Positions 6,777 to 9,406 of a DNA stretch of 9,406 nt are shown piece by piece. The notes under the pieces were generated by a model. The model had not been told where the DNA came from. It made no database searches and saw only the letters and a program-made list of their open reading frames with translations. The position numbers and the translations under genes are program-made. Numbering within the stretch: position 1 is the stretch's first letter; every line of letters starts with the position of its first letter. Source of the DNA: Alphaproteobacteria bacterium (lineage in GTDB: Bacteria; Pseudomonadota; Alphaproteobacteria; Micropepsales; Micropepsaceae); the NCBI GenBank assembly GCA_003131925.1, contig PKWC01000203.1, forward strand, positions 1 through 9,406, in the 5' to 3' direction.

Positions 6777-7364
6777 GTGCCGCTCGCCAACACCTCCGCA
6801 CGCTACGGGGGCGTTGCGATGACCCTTCATTGGCTGATCGCGGGCGCGCTGATCGTCAATATCGGGCTCGGTCTCTATATGTCGGAAGTGCTGTCCGATG
6901 GCGATGTTTCGCGCCTCGCGATTCTTCAGCTGCACAAATCCGTGGGCCTGACCGTGCTCCTGCTGAGCGTGGCGCGATTGTCATGGCGTCTCGTCAATCC
7001 GGTTCCACCACTTCCCGAATCGATGCCGCCAGCCCTCAGGATTGCGGCGCGCGCATCCCATGTCTTTCTCTATTTTCTGATCGTTGCGATCCCCCTGACG
7101 GGATGGGCGCTCGTCTCCTCGTCGCGGACCGCTGCGCCGACCTTCTACTTCGGCATTTTCCACTGGCCGACTATTTCGTTTCTGGCCCAGTTGCCGCGGG
7201 CGGAGAAAATTCCGCTGCACCGCGGCTTCGGTTTCGTGCACGTCACGCTTGCCTGGTCGGCGATCGCGCTTGTGCCGTTACATGTCTTCGGCGCCCTGTA
7301 TCATCATTGGCGCGGCGACGACGTGCTGCGGCGCATGCTGCCGGGGACCGGGATTGCGGGATAG
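6777..7364 (+). CDS. Cytochrome b561 (four-helix di-haem b membrane protein)
   Basis: This 195-residue inner-membrane protein matches the bacterial cytochrome b561 (CybB) family in length and layout, with four transmembrane helices. Candidate haem ligands are His18 (MTLHWL), His53 (QLHKSVG), His155 (FGFVHVTLAW) and His169 (PLHVFGALYHHW). His95 lies in the family's ASHVFLYFLIVAIPLTGW segment. The 14-residue gap between His155 and His169 fits the last helix of the family. Members pass electrons between ubiquinol and other acceptors; E. coli CybB can oxidise superoxide. GTG at 6777 is chosen because GGGAG (6765-6769) lies 7 bases upstream; TTG at 6771 is too close to that site. The gene follows the kinase stop by 2 bases and overlaps the outer-membrane protein gene, so it is part of one operon. 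Confidence 0.93.
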   Translation: MPLANTSARYGGVAMTLHWLIAGALIVNIGLGLYMSEVLSDGDVSRLAILQLHKSVGLTVLLLSVARLSWRLVNPVPPLPESMPPALRIAARASHVFLYFLIVAIPLTGWALVSSSRTAAPTFYFGIFHWPTISFLAQLPRAEKIPLHRGFGFVHVTLAWSAIALVPLHVFGALYHHWRGDDVLRRMLPGTGIAG

Positions 7365-8181
7365 ATCCAGAGATGCGCACTGCAACGGGATCGGATGGGG
7401 CCGTTGCCTCGATCCGACGCTGTTCAGGTTCGCGCTGGCAGCTCTAGTCCTTTTTGTATTGGGGGGGCTGCCGGCGATCGCACAGACCGATGAGATCCAG
7501 GTCTACAACGCCGAGATCGCCGCACCGGGCATGTTCAATCTCACGCTTCACGACAATTACACGCCGGACGGGCGCACGGTGCCGGCGTTCCCGGGCGGCC
7601 TGGTGCCGAACCACACGCTGAACGGCGTGCCCGAATGGGCGTATGGCGTGACCGACTGGTTCGAGGCCGGTCTCTACATGCCGCTCTATTCCATCTCGAG
7701 CAACGAAGGCGCTGTGTTGAACGGATTTAAATTGCGCGCGCTGTTCGTATCGCCGGATGCGGCCGACCGCAGCTTCTTCTACGGCATCAATTTCGAATTC
7801 AGCTACAATGCGAGGCATTGGGATCCCAACCGCTACACCTCCGAAATCCGCCCGATCCTGGGCTGGCGCTTCGGACCGGTTGATCTCATTTTCAATCCGA
7901 TCCTCGACAATTCGTATCAGGGCGTGTCGCGTCTGGATTTCGCACCGGCGACGCGGCTGGCTTACAATTTTTCGAAAGAATGGGCGGTGGCAGCGGAGGA
8001 GTATGACGATTTCGGACCATTGCGCGGATTTCTTCCTGTCAGTCAGCAGAGCCATCAGCTATTCGCCGTCGCGGACTGGAGCGGAGAAGCTCTCAGCGTT
8101 GAGGGCGGCATCGGCTTCGGCCTCACCTCCGCCACCGATCACATGGTGCTGAAACTCATCCTTTCGAAAGATCTCAATTAA
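7354..8181 (+). CDS. Predicted outer-membrane beta-barrel protein of unknown function
   Basis: The product has 275 residues. A signal sequence (FALAALVLFVLGGLPAIAQ) ends at a likely cleavage after AIA, within an N-terminal extension of about 20 residues. The mature part has alternating aromatic/polar strands (LTLHDNYTPDGRTVPAFPGG, EWAYGVTDWFEAGLYMPLYS, FFYGINFEFSYNARHW, LRLAYNF-like strands) and ends with a strand reading MVLKLILSK. This suggests a small beta barrel of the type often annotated only as hypothetical or 'transporter'. TTG at 7354 is chosen because GGGGA (7343-7347) lies 6 bases upstream; it overlaps the cytochrome gene by 11 bases. The only nearby ATG (7373) is in another frame and meets a stop at 7445. 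A run of seven G (7461-7467) lies in the signal-sequence codons. Substrate or partner is unknown; co-transcription with the kinase is inferred. Confidence 0.75.
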   Translation: MRDRSRDAHCNGIGWGRCLDPTLFRFALAALVLFVLGGLPAIAQTDEIQVYNAEIAAPGMFNLTLHDNYTPDGRTVPAFPGGLVPNHTLNGVPEWAYGVTDWFEAGLYMPLYSISSNEGAVLNGFKLRALFVSPDAADRSFFYGINFEFSYNARHWDPNRYTSEIRPILGWRFGPVDLIFNPILDNSYQGVSRLDFAPATRLAYNFSKEWAVAAEEYDDFGPLRGFLPVSQQSHQLFAVADWSGEALSVEGGIGFGLTSATDHMVLKLILSKDLN

Positions 8182-8187
8182 AGAAGG

Positions 8188-8318
8188 AAAGATTTAGCGC
8201 AGAGGACGCGGAGGATGCGCAGAGGGCGCAGAGGACAGGGATGCGCGCCGAAGGCGCGCGATTCCTTCTTCCCCCGCGTCCACCGCGCATCCTCTGCGTC
8301 CTGCGCGCTAGAATCTTT
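8188..8318. repeat. Imperfect inverted-repeat element with 10-base tandem units
   Basis: The left arm starts AAAGATTTAGCGC (8188-8200) and the right arm ends GCGCTAGAATCTTT (8305-8318), which are complementary with one extra base. Pairing continues inward with mismatches between about 8197-8235 and 8266-8304. The left arm holds nearly four units of a 10-base repeat, GCGCAGAGGA (8197-8206, 8207-8216, 8217-8226, 8227-8235). The centre has a perfect small hairpin, GCGCGCC-GAA-GGCGCGC (8243-8259). CGCAGAGGA-type arrays are a widespread kind of bacterial intergenic repeat. It lies 6 bases beyond the outer-membrane protein stop and is followed by a T-run. Confidence 0.7.
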
Positions 8319-8326
8319 TTGCTTTT
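8243..8326 (+). terminator. Probable end of the kinase-cytochrome-outer-membrane protein transcript
   Basis: The strong hairpins of the inverted-repeat element are followed on the plus strand by CTTTTTGCTTTT (8315-8326). A GC-rich stem plus T-run is the layout of an intrinsic terminator and lies between convergent genes. The repeat may simply serve this role secondarily. Confidence 0.4.
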
Positions 8327-8346
8327 AGCAGGCTGTTGAAGAAGTC
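8327..8346. repeat. Possible remnant of an insertion-sequence end or related repeat
   Basis: AGCAGGCTGTTGAAGAAGTC resembles the CAGGCTGTTGAAAAA-type terminal sequence seen at ends of some transposons and in scattered proteobacterial intergenic regions. No transposase or matching opposite end is visible here. The resemblance is from memory and could be chance. Confidence 0.25.
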
Positions 8347-8382
8347 ACCGCTCGTCACTAATCGCGCTACGGCGTCGCTCCA

Positions 8383-9147
8383 CTAGCGCTTCCGCCGCGC
8401 GAGCGAATCCGCCACCACCCAGGCGCAGCCGGTCAGAGCGAGATTCAGGGCGTTCTCGGTCCAGTTAAAATATATGGAGTGATCGGCCAGGAGCGTCGGC
8501 ACGTGCACCAGCGGGGTGAAAGACGCGTACATGACGGTCAGAAGGATCGCGGCGAGGCGGGCCTGCACGCCCGTCAGGATCGCGACGCCCGCCGCGATGT
8601 GGCCAATCCCGGTCGCATATGCCCAGAACACCTGGCCAGGCGGCAGCCATGTGGGGACCAGCGGAACGGTCAAGTTCATGTAGAAAAAATGCGCTCCGCC
8701 GAACAACACCGCGCAAACCCCGAACGTCACTTGGCCTACGCGCGTGAGCCGTGCGGCCAGGGCCGCATCGATCCTGGCGTTGGCGGCGTAGACGATCAGG
8801 CCGGCCGCCGCGATCGCGAGCTGCTCGGCGGTGCCGCTATAGGCGCCGAACTCGGCGGGATGGCGGAGCACCACGCGGCCGCCCATCAACAGGACGACAA
8901 TGAGCGCGTAGTAAGCAGTGAGCGCCGCGGCGCCCCAGGCCGCGGTCCGGCGCCACTCGACGGCCGCGCCGGCGATGAACATGAACGCGGCGGCGGCATA
9001 GGCGAGCGCGGTGCGGTCGGGAAAATCCTTGGGCACCGGCTGCCCCGAGTCGAAGTTTCCCCATGCCAGGCAGACCATGCCCAACGCCATCACGCCCAGG
9101 CCGTAGACGCGCCAGCCGAATTCCATCGTCGTTTTTTCTGCGGTCAT
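8383..9147 (-). CDS. DoxX-like integral membrane protein, tandem two-module form
   Basis: This 254-residue protein is almost entirely hydrophobic helices, about eight in all. The second half has the DoxX-like pattern GIGHIAAGVAILTGVQARLA followed by LLTVMYASFTPLVHVP. The first half has a matching layout (a short helix starting RVYGLGVMALGMV, a loop with FPDRTAL, then AFMFIAGAAVEWRRTAAWGA), so the protein appears to be two four-helix modules in tandem. DoxX-type proteins sit in the inner membrane and have been linked to redox and thiol stress, but no active site is defined. ATG at 9147 is chosen because GGGGG (9156-9160) lies 8 bases upstream; ATG at 9219 would add 24 residues without a site. 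It is convergent with the outer-membrane protein gene and separated by the repeat element, so it is a separate unit. Confidence 0.8.
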   Translation of the reverse strand: MTAEKTTMEFGWRVYGLGVMALGMVCLAWGNFDSGQPVPKDFPDRTALAYAAAAFMFIAGAAVEWRRTAAWGAAALTAYYALIVVLLMGGRVVLRHPAEFGAYSGTAEQLAIAAAGLIVYAANARIDAALAARLTRVGQVTFGVCAVLFGGAHFFYMNLTVPLVPTWLPPGQVFWAYATGIGHIAAGVAILTGVQARLAAILLTVMYASFTPLVHVPTLLADHSIYFNWTENALNLALTGCAWVVADSLARRKR

Positions 9148-9406
9148 GTACATTTCCCCCTTCAATTGCGAACGTGCGGGCAGAGCGACGATCAGGCCGA
9201 ACAATACCATGGCCGCCATGTTCTCGGCGAAGCTCAGCGTGTCACGGTTTTGTGAGTCGGTAAGGCTGGCGGGAGAAAATCCCGCGACGGGATCCGCTGC
9301 TAAAGCGCGTTTCGGTCGGAATAAAAATCACCACCCCCGAAATGTCATTCCCACGTTGGCGCTAGGACATCTACACGCCCTCAAAATTTCGTCATGGCCG
9401 GGCTTG
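9148..9406. other. Non-coding right end with promoter region and repeat fragments
   Basis: No gene is supported here. The part next to the DoxX-like gene must contain its promoter and holds its ribosome binding site (9156-9160). A small dyad, GGGAgaaaaTCCC, lies near 9270-9282. From about 9340 the sequence looks like intergenic repeat material and runs into the element at 9390-9406. Confidence 0.5.
9390..9406. repeat. Start of a palindromic intergenic repeat, truncated by the window edge
   Basis: CGTCATGGCCGGGCTTG matches the beginning of a palindromic repeat frequent in Bradyrhizobium-like genomes, which usually continues with a GGCCGGGCTTG-type dyad. Only the left arm is inside the window. 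It is the main clue to the taxonomic group. Confidence 0.55.

Noticed and set aside
7373..7447. ATG at 7373 as the start of the outer-membrane protein, implying a frameshift
   Set aside because: It is in a different frame and reaches a stop at 7445. TTG at 7354 is in frame with a GGGGA site 6 bases upstream, so no frameshift is needed.
8197..8235. Short tandem repeats considered as a CRISPR array
   Set aside because: The units are 10 bases, contiguous and without spacers, and no cas genes are present.
8479..9255. A 258-codon open frame on the plus strand opposite the DoxX-like gene
   Set aside because: Its product is rich in Arg, Gly, His and Asp without any fold pattern, while the opposite strand encodes well-formed membrane helices with a good ribosome binding site.
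9148..9330. In-frame upstream extension of the DoxX-like gene
   Set aside because: The frame stays open to about 9335, but the strong ribosome binding site sits directly before ATG 9147 and the extra residues would not fit the family start.

Overview
The window reads as a chromosomal stretch of a GC-rich alphaproteobacterium, probably of the Rhizobiales/Bradyrhizobium type or a close relative. The evidence is indirect: high GC with strong third-position GC bias, frequent GTG and TTG starts, and intergenic palindromic elements of the kind common in that group, including a truncated one at the right edge that begins CGTCATGGCCGGGCTTG. There is no rRNA, tRNA, CRISPR array, intact insertion sequence or recognisable phage gene. 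I did not find a clearly new defence or mobile system; the most interesting part is an envelope-related two-component locus in the centre.

Left part (1-2560): the C-terminal end of an ArsR-type repressor overlaps by 4 bases an SRPBCC/AHSA1-domain protein, a common regulator-plus-effector pair. A hairpin separates these from a convergent gene for a small exported protein with a His/Met-rich stretch and a four-cysteine repeat. Upstream of that gene, on the same strand, are a large 72-base hairpin element and a membrane-anchored lytic transglycosylase that cuts peptidoglycan.

Centre (2696-8181): an OmpR-type response regulator and a GT39/ArnT-like membrane glycosyltransferase lie on the minus strand with 36 bases between them, glycosyltransferase first. 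Divergent from them is a tightly packed plus-strand operon of a HAMP-type sensor histidine kinase, a four-helix cytochrome b561 and a predicted outer-membrane protein. The kinase and regulator are thus the two ends of one divergent locus. The natural reading is that the pair controls an envelope programme: lipid-linked sugar transfer, quinol-linked electron transfer in the inner membrane, and an outer-membrane protein. The signal is unknown. Four of the five genes start with TTG or GTG, with Shine-Dalgarno-like sequences deciding the starts.

Right part (8182-9406): a 131-base imperfect inverted repeat with 10-base tandem units sits between the convergent outer-membrane protein gene and a DoxX-like membrane protein gene. 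The DoxX-like protein appears to be two four-helix modules in tandem. Beyond it lies about 260 bases of non-coding sequence with fragments of intergenic repeats.
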